The notes: generated by a model not told the origin, from the letters alone. Positions 37,905 through 50,443 are shown, counted from the stretch's first letter. The stretch is DNA of 64,000 nucleotides from Amphiura filiformis (GCF_039555335.1 NC_092644.1:52107365-52171364), one strand, 5' to 3'. Program-made: numbers and translations.

Positions 37905-37995
37905 GGATTCCCCATCTCTTTTCCCCTCCTCTCCCTATCTCCCCTCTCTTTCCCCTTCTCTTTTTCCCTCTCTCTCTCTCTCCTTTTCCCTTCGC
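37905..37995 (+). repeat. Pyrimidine-rich CT tract
   Basis: Almost pure C/T on the + strand for about 90 bp, ending in CTCTCTCTCTCT. Confidence 0.85.
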
Positions 37996-38576
37996 TAGGG
38001 CGGGGCCCAAATAGCGCTAGGGGGCGCAGGGTCTGACTGCATTCAAGTAGCACCACCCGCCAGGCAGCTACGCCACTGGATCAGAGAAGATATTCTCTGG
38101 TTTGATCAAGTAAAATAGGGTGAATAAATTATGATGCATCAAATGGCTTCAATTGGAATTAATTTCCTTAATTTTGGACAATTTTCCAATTTTTAACTTC
38201 CTCAGACACCTCCCCCTGCATAGACAATAGTGGATAAACAAGTCGCCGATTTCGTTTTTGTCACCCGGTACTTTGTGTTTAACACAATTATTTTATAGGC
38301 CTACAATTATAACAGAAAAAACTTGTGCCAAAATGGTCCACCAAATGACTTTAATTAGGTCTTCATTTTAGAAAGGTTTCTCACTTCTTAGGGGGACACA
38401 ACATACATGTATATCCCCAACACCTGAGCGCAACGCGATCGGCTATCAATTGTAGGCCTATACTGGTACGCGACGGTGAACTGATTCAAATCTCTTTCTG
38501 GGTTGTTCGGACCGGACCAGTATACGTACTAGCGATCTTGCAAACTTTATCATGTTTATTAAAATAAAATTACTGA

Positions 38577-39356
38577 TCATAGCGAACCTTACAGTAAATT
38601 AGAAATAACGGGTCCTATTTTAAATTAGATGGGCCTTATAGCGGGCCTTATTTTTAATTAGAGATAGCGGGCTTTATTTTAAAATAGCGAATTTTATTTT
38701 CAATTACAGATATGAAGCGGGCTTTATATAAAATTAGAGTTAGCGAACCCTATTTGGAATTAGAGACAACGAACCTTATTTGAAATTAGTGATAGCGAAC
38801 CTTATTTAAATTTAGAGATAGCGAACCTTATTTAAAATTAGAGATAGCGAACCTTATTTAAAATTAGATATAGCGAACCTTATTTAAAATTAGAGATAGC
38901 GAACCTTATTATAAATTAGAGATAGCGAACCTTGTTTGAAATTAGAGATAGGGAACCTTATTTAAAATTAGTGATAGCGAACCTTAGAGATAGCGAACCT
39001 TAGAGATAGCGAACCTTAGAGATAGCGGACCTTATTTGAAATTAGAGATAGCAAACCTTAGGGATACCGGGATTGTTAAAATTAGAGATAGCGGACCTTA
39101 TTTTAAATTAGTGATAGCGAACCTTAGAGATAGCGAACCTTCAATAAATTAGTGATAGCGGACCTTTTTTTAAAATTAGAGATAGCGGACCTTATTTAAA
39201 ATTAGTGATAACGAACCTTAGGTATAGCGAACCCTAATCGAAATTAGTGATAACGAACCTTAGAGATAGCGGACCTTTTTTGTAATTAGTGATAACGAAC
39301 CTTAGAGATAGCGAACCTTAGAGATAGCGAACCTTAGAGATAGCGAACCGTAACCG
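38577..39356 (-). repeat. Short-repeat array, inverted counterpart
   Basis: The same monomer read from the other strand (TTAGAGATAGCGAACCTTA and variants), with the same two periods. It faces the 34.5-35.3 kb array across 3.3 kb. Confidence 0.9.
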
Positions 39357-39619
39357 TATTAAACAGTGCTCCATAGACAATACGTTGTAATTTCGTTCTG
39401 GTAGCTTCTGGTGCACCAGAACGAAATTCAAATTTCGCGATATCTTTGCTAAACGAATTAATCTGCAAGATATATTTTAGCTTATTTTGTACATAAACAT
39501 TATGTAGCCAGAGTATTCCAGTGATATAAAAATCTCAACTTTTTTTGAGAAAAGTGGGGGGATGAGGCTGTGGATCACGAAATGCCCTTTTAATTTAATC
39601 ATATTTTTTATCAGTTTTT

Positions 39620-39955
39620 TTTTTAAGGTGGTCTAATTTTGTGACTAATTTTGCATTTTCCTCAAAAAATAACTACACATGCACTGGTAACAAAAGTTAC
39701 TAAGGGGCAAGGAATCCAATTACTTCACTGAAATTTCAGTGATTCAAGACAAGTCTTGTCTTGAATCAAAGTGGTTCATTATATATGTTAAGAAATTATG
39801 TACCGGTACATTCTCTACCTCTTTTCTTATCATATCGCTACGGTCTTGAGCTGAAATTCCAGTGTAGTAACAGTAACTTTTGTTACCAGTGTTATTATTT
39901 TTGTAGAAAAATGCAAAAATAGTCACAAATTCATCAAGCGGTGTAGTCATAAATC
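39620..39955. mobile_element. Diverged palindromic MITE related to 44512-44863
   Basis: AAGGTGGTCTAATTTTGTG at the left and CACAAATTCATCAAGCGGTG at the right are degraded versions of the ends of the 44.5-kb MITE; inner arms share TGCATTTTTC and GGTAACAAAAGTTAC. Confidence 0.5.
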
Positions 39956-39959
39956 TAAT

Positions 39960-40742
39960 GATAGGCCCTATAGGCCTAGTGTAGCTGTAGCTAGCTGGGA
40001 TGGGATGGAAAAGACCATGAGTTGAAAATGTTCACCTTTCATATTGAAGATAGATAATGCATTTTCCCCCAAAAGACATTTGTTTGGTGTTGGAAAAAAC
40101 ATATAGGCCTATCTTCGAAAGTCAAAATTTTTATTTCATAATGATGGTCTACTTTTCATCCCGGCTATAGGCCTACATTCGTTGGTTCCATCTTGTTTCT
40201 ACAGATTGCTACGAACTGATGTGCATATCCCTGGGATTCAAAGTTTTGAGGTAAGTTTTGCTCATTTTTAGACTTAAATCACTAAGATTGAAAAAAAAAA
40301 AAAGAATGATTAGTGAATGATTAGGTTTGCAAAAGTGAAATTTGCAGTTGCATTCGAGTTTTTATCACGAAAAGCTTTGCAACTCGGTAATCAAGCATTC
40401 GACAAATTTTGAAACTGGGACTGACCCTGCCCACCCCTTTTGGGACCGTAATTTTTGCCGCCCCCACCCATTACGTTCCCAAACTTTTATGACCCCTATC
40501 CCCCATGTATTTCTGAACACTCCGTATAAGGACTAATAAGGTCATGTATCGTCAAGTTTTATAGCCCCGGAGTTTAGCCTACGTGGAAACCTGAGGTAGG
40601 CCTAAAAGTAAAGGTAGAAAGACTCAACTGAGTGACTCAAAGAATGTCTTGAAGGAAGCCTGAACTTAAAAAATAGACTCAAAAACCGTCGACTCGAAAA
40701 TGAATGTAAATAAATAAATAAATAAGTAAATAAGTAAATAAG

Positions 40743-40797
<55 letters not shown>

Positions 40798-40859
40798 ATA
40801 CGGTAAATAAATAAATAAATAAATAACTCAAAGAACGAAAGAAAGAAAGAAAGAACTTC

Positions 40860-40899
<40 letters not shown>

Positions 40900-41140
40900 A
40901 TTATGAAAGCAAGAAATAAAGAAAGAGAACTTTAAAGAAACAGGGTTGTGTGAGAGTAGACTATACTTTATCAAGAGAGTAATCAAAGATAAAGGAATCA
41001 AAGAAAACAAAAAAGTAAGAAAAACGCAAACTAAAAGAGGAGTAGCCTATCATCATGGGGGGCTAGTTTTGAAAAAGTGGACGGGGTTGACGGGTATTGA
41101 AAAGGTTATAGGGGCCTATCATAGGCCCTAGGGCCCGGGC
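39960..41140. other. No gene seen
   Basis: Contains a diverged foldback fragment (40020-40180) and the microsatellites listed separately. Confidence 0.5.
40700..40905. repeat. (AAAT)n / (AAAG)n microsatellites
   Basis: Adjacent runs of AAAT/AAGT and AAAG units. Confidence 0.95.
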
Positions 41141-41144
41141 CTAG

Positions 41145-41575
41145 GGCCTACCGTAAAATGGGGTAACTTCGGTCAGCGGGGTAACTTTGGTCGGTCAAAT
41201 ATATTTTTTGTAATGGTCATATTTTCATACAGCAATATTGTTTTTAGTCATAGGCCTATTTGGTGTTAATTTGTTGAGACATATATTTGGAAGAAATAAT
41301 AGTCGATTATGTCCAATATCCTCAAAATTTATGAAAAAATCAGGATTTTTGACCAAAAATGAGCATTTTTTTACATTTTTTTTTCAGAAAAAAAAAATCG
41401 ATATTTGTGAGCCAAGATGTGTGCTTATGATTAATTGTACAAGGGGTCAAATGTCACAAAAAACAACAATTTGCCCATATACAGCGAAGATCAATTTTTC
41501 TGATTTTTTTCCTTCATGGAATGTATACTCTGACCAAAGTTGCCCGGGGTAATAGCCCCCCTCCCCCCCCATCGA
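41145..41575. mobile_element. Possible MITE with GGGGTAACTT ends
   Basis: Left GGGGTAACTTCGGTCAG and right TCTGACCAAAGTTGCCC are imperfect inverted ends about 400 bp apart. Confidence 0.4.
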
Positions 41576-41810
41576 AAAACTTTTCTTGGCCTCTTCACTA
41601 TCGAAATGCAATATTTGTCTATTGCCCATCTCTACTTTTTAATCCCAATTAACATGGTTAAAAGGTCGAAGTTGATAGTTATAATCTGGATTAATGAAGG
41701 TCATAGTAAGTTCATAGTTCACAGAAATTACATGACCGGCGAAAGAAGTTTGCAAAACTGCATGAAGTGTGAAAGAAAGTCTTGTTTTCTCTAAAGTAAA
41801 CTTCTCCAAG

Positions 41811-42657
41811 ATGTCTGGCGATCAACCACAACCCTCTCCACAACCCTACCAGACTCACCAGGTGGACCCCAGACATACCCAGGGCGTGGTGGGCAGCAAG
41901 AACCAGCGCAATACCGGTACACTGAAAGCGAATTACAGGCAATGAAAGAATGCCGATCGGAAAGCTTTTGGTACCGATCGCTTCCACTTATGGTTAGTGG
42001 TGCTTTACTAACTAAATACTTGATAAACCGTGGGGTTCTAACAGTACGATACGGCTCTCTACCGAAGATGATAGCTGGTGGCGCAATTGGATACTTTGCA
42101 GGCATTTTCTCGTATGTAAATAAGTGTAATGAAAAGATTATGAAACTGGAAAACTCGCCATTGGCCGACATGCTTCGTCAAAGAAAGTCTGGCGTGCGCA
42201 CACCCATGCCAATGCCAGCACCAGGGTCCAGTATTCCCCACCCCCAGTAGGGGGAGTTTACAACGCAGATCCTAGTAGTGAATTTGGTGGTGTTCAAGTA
42301 AGTGGTTATCAGTCGGATGACGCTCACGTTAACATGGACATTGATACCAGCAATGTGAAAAGAATAGATGACTACCAAGAACTACCTCAAGAAGAACAAA
42401 CTGAGCAAGCCAAAGCAGAAATGACTACCACATATCAAGAGCTACGTAGTAAGAACAGGTCACAAAGGCCGATATATCAATCTCAGTATGCTCCGCAGCA
42501 ACCATCTCAGCAAGGTCAGCCTGGAAGCTATCAATGGCAACCTCAACAAAGCAGTCCTCCAGCAAGAAGCCCACCACAGAGGAAGTCTCAAGATGATGAT
42601 GAGTTCTCACTAGGAAGAAAATCACGCAAGAATAAATATGGAGATGATTGGGAATAA
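41811..42657 (+). pseudogene. OCIAD1: Intronless OCIA-domain protein copy (OCIAD1-like) with two frame breaks
   Basis: A single uninterrupted exon-like block reads through the whole OCIA family length (about 280 codons) if two single-base frame breaks are allowed. Frame 1 starts MSGDQPQPSPQPYQTHQVDP; the first break lies near 41865-41890. Frame 2 holds the domain: YTESELQAMKECRSESFWYR, a first hydrophobic helix, YGSLPKMIAGGAIGYFAGIF, then YVNKCNEKIMKLENSPL. The second break is near 42225-42247, next to C and G runs; frame 3 continues GVYNADPSSEFGG to the conserved TTYQELRSKNR and the terminal NKYGDDWE. OCIAD proteins are mitochondrial/endosomal membrane proteins (complex III assembly, STAT signalling). 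No introns means a retrocopy is likely; two indels in a C-rich context could also be assembly error. No poly(A) tract or target duplication is obvious. Confidence 0.8.
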
Positions 42658-43011
42658 TTTGCACAAACTTTTTTAGTTGAAGATTTGCTATGATTTAATT
42701 TTAATTGATGCTGTTAAAAAGTTGTATAAACTCATGTAACTTTGAAAAACAAAATGAAACATACATGTAAATGTCAGTCAGAAAATACACAAAGTCCTTT
42801 TGCCATCTAGTATCTCATATCATGGCATCGGCAAGTAGGGCCCGGGGCAAGAAACAAAATTGGAAAATTGGTGATGTGCAGCCACATTGAATCTCATGTT
42901 CAACCCCACCTTGCCCAATGACCCAGATTTGCTGTCACCAAGCTTCAAGTGACCCCCAGTTTAAATAGTTCTGAATAGTGAGGAACACCCCACCTTCGCG
43001 TCCCTTATCAT

Positions 43012-43320
43012 ATGGGTGTCTATCGTGCTACGGTGGGGAATGCTTACGTACATTTCCCCGATAGCGAGTCCGTTCCACACAAATTCATTGGGTGCGACAA
43101 CAAAACTCGCGCGCAGTGCGCTGTGTCATGTTGGCTCCCGAATCTCCTAGCATGTTGTGCAGATAGACTTACTGGGGACCATCACGATCTTCCGCTACGT
43201 GTTTCAGGAGTACTTATTGTCCAACTTAGTGAAGAGCAAGCAGTATTCCGTTTAAAAAATGTCAATATGATAACAGTCAATGTCTGTGCTGACGAAACTA
43301 AGTTGGACGTGGACAACTAG
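43012..43320 (+). other. Unassigned 102-codon open frame
   Basis: Open from ATG at 43012 to TAG, richer in GC than its surroundings, and 350 bp downstream of the OCIA copy. The C-terminal part (EEQAVFRLKNVNMITVNVCA then DETKLDVDN) looks protein-like, and a possible acceptor TTTCAG precedes GAGTACTTATTGTCC. I do not recognise it; it may be a degraded last exon or chance. Confidence 0.15.
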
Positions 43321-43520
43321 TTCTGAAGAAGTTATCAGCTCTTACTAGATGAAGTGCTTCTCATTTCAATGTGTGTATGGTACCGGTGTTCTGAAATTCT
43401 GAATATAATTTACAATACCTGGAGTGTAAAACAACATTGTATTTTCAGATTTGGAATTGTAGGTCTTACACTGTACATGTACCGTTGGCCTATATTACAA
43501 GTAAAAAGCCTTGATGATAT

Positions 43521-43907
43521 TACCGTAACCACTCGGGTATAAGCCCACCCCCTAGATGGCAGATTTCGCTTCAAAAATGGGGGGTGGGCTTATAACCGGG
43601 GAAGGGCTAGTGCTTGAATTTAAAAATAAGAACAATCATCCCCCATTTGTACATGTATATGCCCAATGTACCAGTAATTTATATCATTTTAATATGTCAA
43701 TTTCTTAAAATTACAAGTGTGGAATGTTAATTATCAACTGATATATTTTCATATTTGTTCTTAAATATGAGAGCCAAGTATTGATTTGATTTTAAGAACT
43801 TGACCAAAATTTAGTACTGGGCTTATACCTGAGTGCACCCTTGTTCCCAGAATGTTTTGAAAAATAGGGGGTGGGCTTATAGCCAAAGGTGGGCTTATAC
43901 CCGTAAT
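43521..43907. mobile_element. MITE with GGGTATAAGCCCACC ends
   Basis: CGGGTATAAGCCCACCCCCT at the left and GGTGGGCTTATACCCG at the right; the motif is duplicated inside each end. A degraded relative (TATAGGCCCACCCC) is at 46388. Confidence 0.7.
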
Positions 43908-44283
43908 AATATAATAATAAAGCTTTATCACTTTGTAATGCAAGGGCATTATGAATGAGAAGACATCACTTATCTGCACAAGACTAAGTGCAATCTATTA
44001 CTGTTTTGCTTGCAATGCTAACTCTTTTGAACCTGTTTTGAACACAATGTATTCTACAGAAAGTAGCCCTTGTGTGCAATATTTTGGCATTTTGGTATAT
44101 GGGGCTATTCATGAAATTTCCCATTATGTGTATCACTGTCAGTCAGTGTACATTTAAATATTTATAATTGTCAAGTATTGACTAAATGTTGTACATGTAA
44201 GTACTGTAACCACACAGTATACTTTTTAAAGCAAATAAGCCTACCCTTAGTTTTCATTCCATAGAGGAAACAAGGGTGCACTA

Positions 44284-44508
44284 TAAAAGAAGAAAAGGTT
44301 TTTTTTAGATCAAAAAAACTGATACCTAGAAATATTTCAAATCCTATCAGGAATCTTGATCAGTCTGGTGTTTCTAATTCTACATGTTTGTAGATGCGTG
44401 TACATGTAGAAACATCAGAGTGATCAAGATTCCTGCTATGAATTGAAATATTTCTGAGTGAGTATCAGTTTTTGATCTGAAAAATAGCCTAACCTTTTCT
44501 ACTTCATT
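44284..44508. mobile_element. Palindromic MITE, 225 bp
   Basis: Arms of about 105 bp (GGAATCTTGATCA and GAAATATTTC words in inverse) around a TGTAGATGCG loop. It abuts the next element. Confidence 0.65.
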
Positions 44509-44511
44509 TAA

Positions 44512-44863
44512 GGCGGTACTACACCCCTGTCCAATTTTGTGCCTATTTTTGCATTTTTCTCAAAAATTATAGCGCATTGGTGACAAGTAAGATATGTATA
44601 TTATAGGGGCAAGGACGACAACTACTGCACTGGAAATTTTATTTCGGCACAGACAGCAGTTGTGGAGTTGCAGTCAAAAATGAGGGAAAACCAGTATTTG
44701 ATCAATAAATCAATAACTACTTGCCTTGAGTTGCTGAATTTTCAGAGCAATAGTTGTAGTACTTGCCCCTACAACATGCATATCTTAATTGTCACCAATG
44801 CGCTGCAATTTTTGAGAAAAATGCAAAAATAGGCACAAAATTGGCCAGGGGTGTAGTACCCCC
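44512..44863. mobile_element. TTAA-flanked 352-bp MITE
   Basis: TTAA at 44508-44511 and 44864-44867. Ends GGCGGTACTACACCCCTG and CAGGGGTGTAGTACCCCC, extending as about 60-bp arms (AATTTTGTGCCTATTTTTGC). Confidence 0.85.
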
Positions 44864-45200
44864 TTAACTATGAACAATTAATTTGTTTTTTTCAAATCGA
44901 AATTTTAAACACCTGTCTGTCTCCTATAAGTCTGTATAATATCTACCTCGAGTCGCACTTTGAAGTTTAGCGTGTTCTGCGTTAGCTTAGCGTTAGTGTC
45001 GTTACTTGGTGCGAGTCGTACATACTTGTGCAAAAGTGAAGAGTTAAGGGTGCACTGACTGCACTCCGCTACAAGCTTGGTAGTAATTTTGGCTAATTTT
45101 GATGTGATCAAGCAAAATTAGTTGGAAGTCAGAAATATTGATTTTGAGACATCATAGCCAAACAAAGAAAGTATTTCCTATTGTTTTGGGAACTCTTTAA

Positions 45201-45483
45201 GGGGCTATCATTTTCTTTGGAAGGGGGTCTCAAATTTACAAAAAGTTGGCATCAATAAAATTGCGACCCCCTATTTTGGCAACAAAAATTTTATGACCCC
45301 CACCACCGAAAATTGTATTGAAATCAGTCTTTTTGAATGAAATAAACACACTATCTGTGGTCATCTTGTGAATCCCTACATTTTGGTCATCAAATATTTT
45401 ATGACCCTCCCCTATTTTCTTTCCAAAAAGTTATGATCTCCCAGTATATTTGGGACCCCCTTCCGAAGAAAATGATAGCCCCC
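45201..45483. mobile_element. MITE with GGGGCTATCATTTTCTT ends
   Basis: GGGGCTATCATTTTCTTTGG at the left; inverse CCGAAGAAAATGATAGCCCC at the right. Inside are two GACCCCC...TTTTGG blocks in tandem. Confidence 0.75.
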
Positions 45484-45639
45484 TATTGCCCCTAACTGCT
45501 CATATCTTATGAACTGGTTGTCCAAATTCAATGGGATTTTCTGCAAAATGTACATAGCTTTGCAAATGCTGTTTTTAATCCTATAAGAAATTGAAAATTG
45601 AATATGTCCGACTTCAGACTCATTTTGCTTGATCACACC

Positions 45640-46830
45640 ACAATTAAGTTCTTAAATTAAAAACCAAAAAAAAAACCCAGTAAAAATTGACATTCCATAC
45701 TGTGTTGCTGGACAAGGAAAACCATGTATTTGTATGTAATTGTAAAGGTCAAATGCTAAACCTCATAATGTGATATGTGGACCCCAATATCAATATCAAA
45801 ACCTCATAACATTATGTACAGTTTTGGTCAAATTCCTTTTTTGAACTATTGATACAATTACAACTTGTTTCCATGCTAATTATAAACAAATTTATAAGTG
45901 TCTGTAAATTGTTTTTATAACAAAAAAACTAACACCATTTGCTACGGATATCCTATTAGTATTAATTTTAAACAGTTTTCTGTATCTTACGTAAAAATAA
46001 CAAATTGTTATGACATGATCTGTTCCATTGAGGCCAAAGGAGGCAAATTTGAAATTGAGATAAATGCAAAAATATGGAGTATTAGGAAATAGGTATCACC
46101 AAGTATGCTACACCTTGGGTGTTTCAGTATATGATAGCCTAATATAATAAAGGTAATAATTATAATAGTAGGTCAATTTTCAAAAATGCCTCCTTTTGCC
46201 TCTGTGGACCAAATCATATCATATTATATTTTTTTCATTGGGAGCCCATATTTTACGTGAGGTTTTTCATGCCCAGGGACTAAGTAATTAATATAGTCCT
46301 AGATGATAGATATTACTGCTTCACTGAGCATGAACATTAATACAAATTAGGAAGATTTACAAAAAAAAAGTACTTGCCCTCCCTGGTTATAGGCCCACCC
46401 CCCCCCCCCGGCCCCACCCCAATTTTGGAGTCGGTCAAATCTAGGGTGTGATTTACTTGAGTGGTGACGATAAGTGCCTCATACATGTAGCATCAGAGTT
46501 TGATTTTGTGACTGACAATATATTATGTCTGTGTGAAACACTTTTAAAATTGTAACAGGTTTGCTCAGTCACGAATCTGCTCAGTCACAAAAATATTTAC
46601 TATGAAATACAATTTGCTCAATTTATTGTGGTATACTGTAAAGTGTGACTTATAAAATGCTTAAAATTCACCCTCAAGAATATACATGCGTGGAACTTTG
46701 TTTTCATTTTATGGCAGATTGTTACAAATGATTGCTTGCAATAAACAGTACACATGTATCTGTGTATTTGAGAAGATATAAAAGTTACCAAAGGTAAAAA
46801 ATAAAAGATGCATCAATTGAGTGATTTAAC
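45640..46830. other. No gene seen apart from the small MITE near 46.1 kb
   Basis: AT-rich; a C run at 46390-46410 lies in a degraded copy of the 43.5-kb MITE end. Confidence 0.5.
46015..46215. mobile_element. Small MITE with GGAGGCA ends
   Basis: TGAGGCCAAAGGAGGCA at the left and TGCCTCCTTTTGCCTCTG at the right, imperfect inverted ends about 150 bp apart. Confidence 0.45.
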
Positions 46831-46832
46831 AC

Positions 46833-47090
46833 ATATGTGACTCCTCGCCACAACTGAGCCCGGATGTCGCCAGTGCCACTATTGAGATATGCTCCATCGA
46901 ACTTAACAATAAACAATAGGAAAGAAAGGATTTATTGACTGTTTTATTGATTTTCACTACTTAAATGTCAAGTACTATAGACATGATATACATCATTTTA
47001 AAGCTAATTTCAAGCAGAATATTTTGGTTGAATATCTCAAAAATGATGATTGGCTACATCCGGGCTCAGTTGTGGCGAGGAGTCACATAT
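46833..47090. mobile_element. MITE with 35-bp nearly perfect TIRs
   Basis: ATATGTGACTCCTCGCCACA... at the left with its inverse TGTGGCGAGGAGTCACATAT at the right; 258 bp. Confidence 0.85.
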
Positions 47091-47289
47091 TGTTTGATAT
47101 GTTGTTCTTTTTAAAGTTAGTTGAAATTGCTTTGGGACTTTGGGGTCTTGACTTTGATTGAATGACGACATTTCAAATGACATTGCACCTCAACTTCAAA
47201 AGTTAAAGGTCTGCAATATTTTGGTTCCTTCCCCAATACCAGACTACCCCATGACAAAAGGACATACTGTGTTACTGGCATTTTGATAA

Positions 47290-47543
47290 ATGTGACCCAT
47301 CACATCAAAACCTACCACTTCGCGGCTGGCTTCATTGGCAGATAACAATGAAAGAAGATGAGAAAATATAAAGAAAATAAAAAGAATTCTGAGCTTGTTT
47401 TGCCTCATAAAACATATTTACTGTATCTGATTGCAACAAGTAAGGTGTCATTTTCAAGCCAAAAACAGCAGTTTATCCTAGTGTTTAAATCTCCATTTTC
47501 ATTTCTGCCGCGAGGTGGTCTGTTTCGATGTGATGGGTCACAA
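47290..47543. mobile_element. MITE with TGTGACCCATCACATC ends
   Basis: Left TGTGACCCATCACATCAAAA and right GATGTGATGGGTCACA; the arms extend to the CGCGGC core, about 36 bp. Confidence 0.8.
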
Positions 47544-47858
47544 ATTGTTGCTGTGTACCATGTATTACCAGTGCTTTTTACATACATACTATCAACCTGT
47601 CAGTTTATCCATACTGCTTTTTTTAAAATAAAAAGCAGACAGTTTAAAAAAAAGTTCTGACTGCTTCACATATTTGGTTTTTTCCCTCAAAATCAACAAT
47701 GTAATCAGTAACCTTTTGCCTTGGAATTGGAAAGGAAGCATGCAGTGATGAGCACTTTTTTACTACCAGCTAGCTTGTCTTCCACAAAAAAATAATTAAT
47801 ACACAATCCAAAATCCAAATGAACAGAAACATGGAATTTGACATTCTCACACATGTGT

Positions 47859-48482
47859 TATAAACACAGCCAAAAAAGAAAGTCTCCAGTAGTTCCATCC
47901 CCATTTAATCAGATTTTGATGAGTTTATGGCAAAATAATTTATATAATAATTTTCTATACACTTTCCTGCAGATTGATACCAAATTTGATATCAAAAGTT
48001 TAATCATCATGAGCAAAGGAGCGTTGTTTGGAAATTTGTGCAATTTTAAAATGACAAATTACTGAATTGACCACGCAAAAATCAATGCATGGTATCAGCT
48101 TATTATGTGGCCTGAAGCATGCCCGACAGGAATCATTGTACCCTTGCCTGTGCACAATTGAAAGAGCGGGTATTTGATTTGCATTTTGATATGCATGGCC
48201 AAACCTTTAACCTGCCGGCCTATTCAGGCGACGTAATTCTTGACACTCACGCTAGCTCTGCTACGTGATACAATTCCCCTATGTCATTTTTAAAATTGAA
48301 CTAATTTCCAAACAAATGTTTCTATGCTCACGATGATTAAACTTTTGATATCAAATTTGGTATCAATCTTGAAGGAGAGTGTATAGAAAATTATTATATA
48401 AATTATTTTGCCATAAACTCATCAGAATCTGATTAAATGAGGATGGAACTACTGGAGACTTTCTTTTTTGGCTGTGTTTATA
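47859..48482. mobile_element. Foldback element, 624 bp
   Basis: Arms of about 200 bp (47859-48060 and 48285-48482) share AAACACAGCCAAAAAAGAAA and GATACCAAATTTGATATCAA in inverse, around a 220-bp single-copy centre. Confidence 0.8.
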
Positions 48483-49130
48483 TGCTATTTAATTAGTACT
48501 GATTCATTGTGTGTTTACTAGGCTTATAGATTTATAGCTAAAATCAGGGATTCTCAATAGCAGTAAAAACAAATTAGTTTGATCACTGTGGTTTGATCTT
48601 TCGATCGACCATCAATGCTTGTTCGATTCCGGGGAGTTGATCCTTATTATTTATGAAATCAATTAATTGACTATTGTTAATTATGATAACATATATGAGT
48701 CTAGTATTTATTGATATTGACCAATATAAATTAAGCATTAATTCTCATTAATTAGTTGTTAGCTCATTAATAACAAGCATCGAAGCAGTATTGACGGCTG
48801 ATCCAAAGATCAAACAAATTTGGTTCTGGTGCCTTAGGTGGGCCGAACCTATGGTGGTTGACCCTGAGCAGCTCTGAAACCATAACAATGCATAGTTGGG
48901 CCCCCAAACACAGATCTTTGAAATTTGTTCCCCTCTGTAGCTCATTCATTTATGAGCAATATAATTCAGGAACCCTGGTATAGATAAATATTTTTTTAAC
49001 TAGTACTACATGTATTTAAAAATACATCTCAATGTATATACAGCTTTAAACCCGCAAACACAAAAAAAAAAAAAAAAAAAAAATTTTCAAAATTTTCCCT
49101 GGTACATATTATGTCATATGGTATATATAG

Positions 49131-49427
49131 CAGAGAAGATGCCTTACCCTTCCCAGAATCCTTTGCAACATGACACATCACCTCACACAACATCAAATGA
49201 CTCAACTATTCCAGATTCCCTTTGTTCTCATGTTGAGAATAGACATAAAAACATGGGTCAAAAGTCAAGCAATAATCATATTTTTTAAAATCTGGATGTG
49301 GGAAGTGCTCTGTTCATTGAGGTACTTTTTGTCACTAGTATAGGCCCATGTTGCACAGGATAGCAAATCAGTACAGAAAATTGAAATGAAAGAAATGCAT
49401 TGTGGGGAGTGTAAGCTATCTTCTCTG
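49131..49427. mobile_element. MITE, CAGAGAAGAT family, copy 1
   Basis: Ends CAGAGAAGATGCCTTACCC and ATCTTCTCTG; shares GTTGCAC, GATAGCAAATCAGTACA and GCATTGTGGGGAGTGTAAG with copy 2. Confidence 0.75.
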
Positions 49428-49857
49428 GATAAAAGTCGTGTCAATTTGGGCAAATTTTGGCAGCTTTGGCCACTGAGCCCCTGGGTGCACTCCATAGTTC
49501 CCTAGGTGCACTTCCACTCCATTGGTTGAAGATATCTGGGCTTATTGACATTACACAGCTAACTACAGCTTCATTATGAATGGTAAAGAGGTTATAAATA
49601 GAATGTTGTTTGATCCTTCATGTAATTATTTCTTGTAAGCTAGTCCTAACTCTAATCCTTGCCCACATTTTGTGTATAATTACATGAAGGAATACCCTAG
49701 AATTTTCAAAATGAAATAATGTACAACATTCAAAACTAAGTTAAAAACTACAGGCTTACATAAATATAAAAATAATTCCACAAAATTTGATGATTTATAG
49801 TGTAAAGGAGTACACTGGCACCTCAACAGATAATTTCAAAAAATGTTTCCAAAAAGG

Positions 49858-49984
49858 TTGCACCGAAATTCCTTCCCACAATGCAATAAGTGTTTTGCAT
49901 AACAATAGATACAGTTCGGAGGTTAGTCAATATTCTTTGTTATGCAATACGCATACTGCATTGTGGGAAGGAATTTTGGTACAA
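49858..49984. mobile_element. Short palindromic MITE
   Basis: AATTCCTTCCCACAATGCA and inverse about 60 bp apart, with an inner TTTGCATAACAA pair. Confidence 0.7.
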
Positions 49985-50443
49985 ATTTGACTCCCGGTAG
50001 AGGACCCTAAATCCGCGTATTACATCACTAATGTGTTTAACTAGTCAAAGAAGTAAAAGGATACCAAATATACTACATGTAACTCTTATTATTTTGTTTA
50101 CACTGCTTATGGATCATCATGCTGCCACACCTTTCCCTCACCAGTGTGACCCACCTAGTATGCAATTTTATGACTGATTAAATTATAACCCTGTGAATTA
50201 TATAAATTTGTATAGAATTGTCAACATTTGGTCAATAACTGACACTTTACACCCTGCTTGCCAAAATATCCTTACACTTAACACCCTTTCAACATTCCAA
50301 ATGTTTTTTGTGGAAGAGCTTACTTGCCATGCTTTTACAATTTGGTGGATAAATAAAAAAAGTTATCCCAAAATTCATGTCCCCTTCTGACCTGTCAAGA
50401 ATTGGTCCCTCATTTGATTCATCCCCAAGTTTACTGCACATCT

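Larger units (their letters stand above)
34334..39589. mobile_element. 5.3-kb TTAA-flanked element with facing short-repeat arrays
   Basis: TTAA borders both ends (34330-34333 and 39590-39593). The ends AGGAGTATTTCGTGATCC and the inverse of GGATCACGAAATGCCCTT form TIRs of about 19 bp. Just inside lie two arrays of the same short repeat in opposite orientation (34467-35260 and 38577-39356). The interior has a nested TTAA element, a SINE-like fragment and no recognised transposase. It lies between the CARD gene and the CCDC180-like start. Confidence 0.75.
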
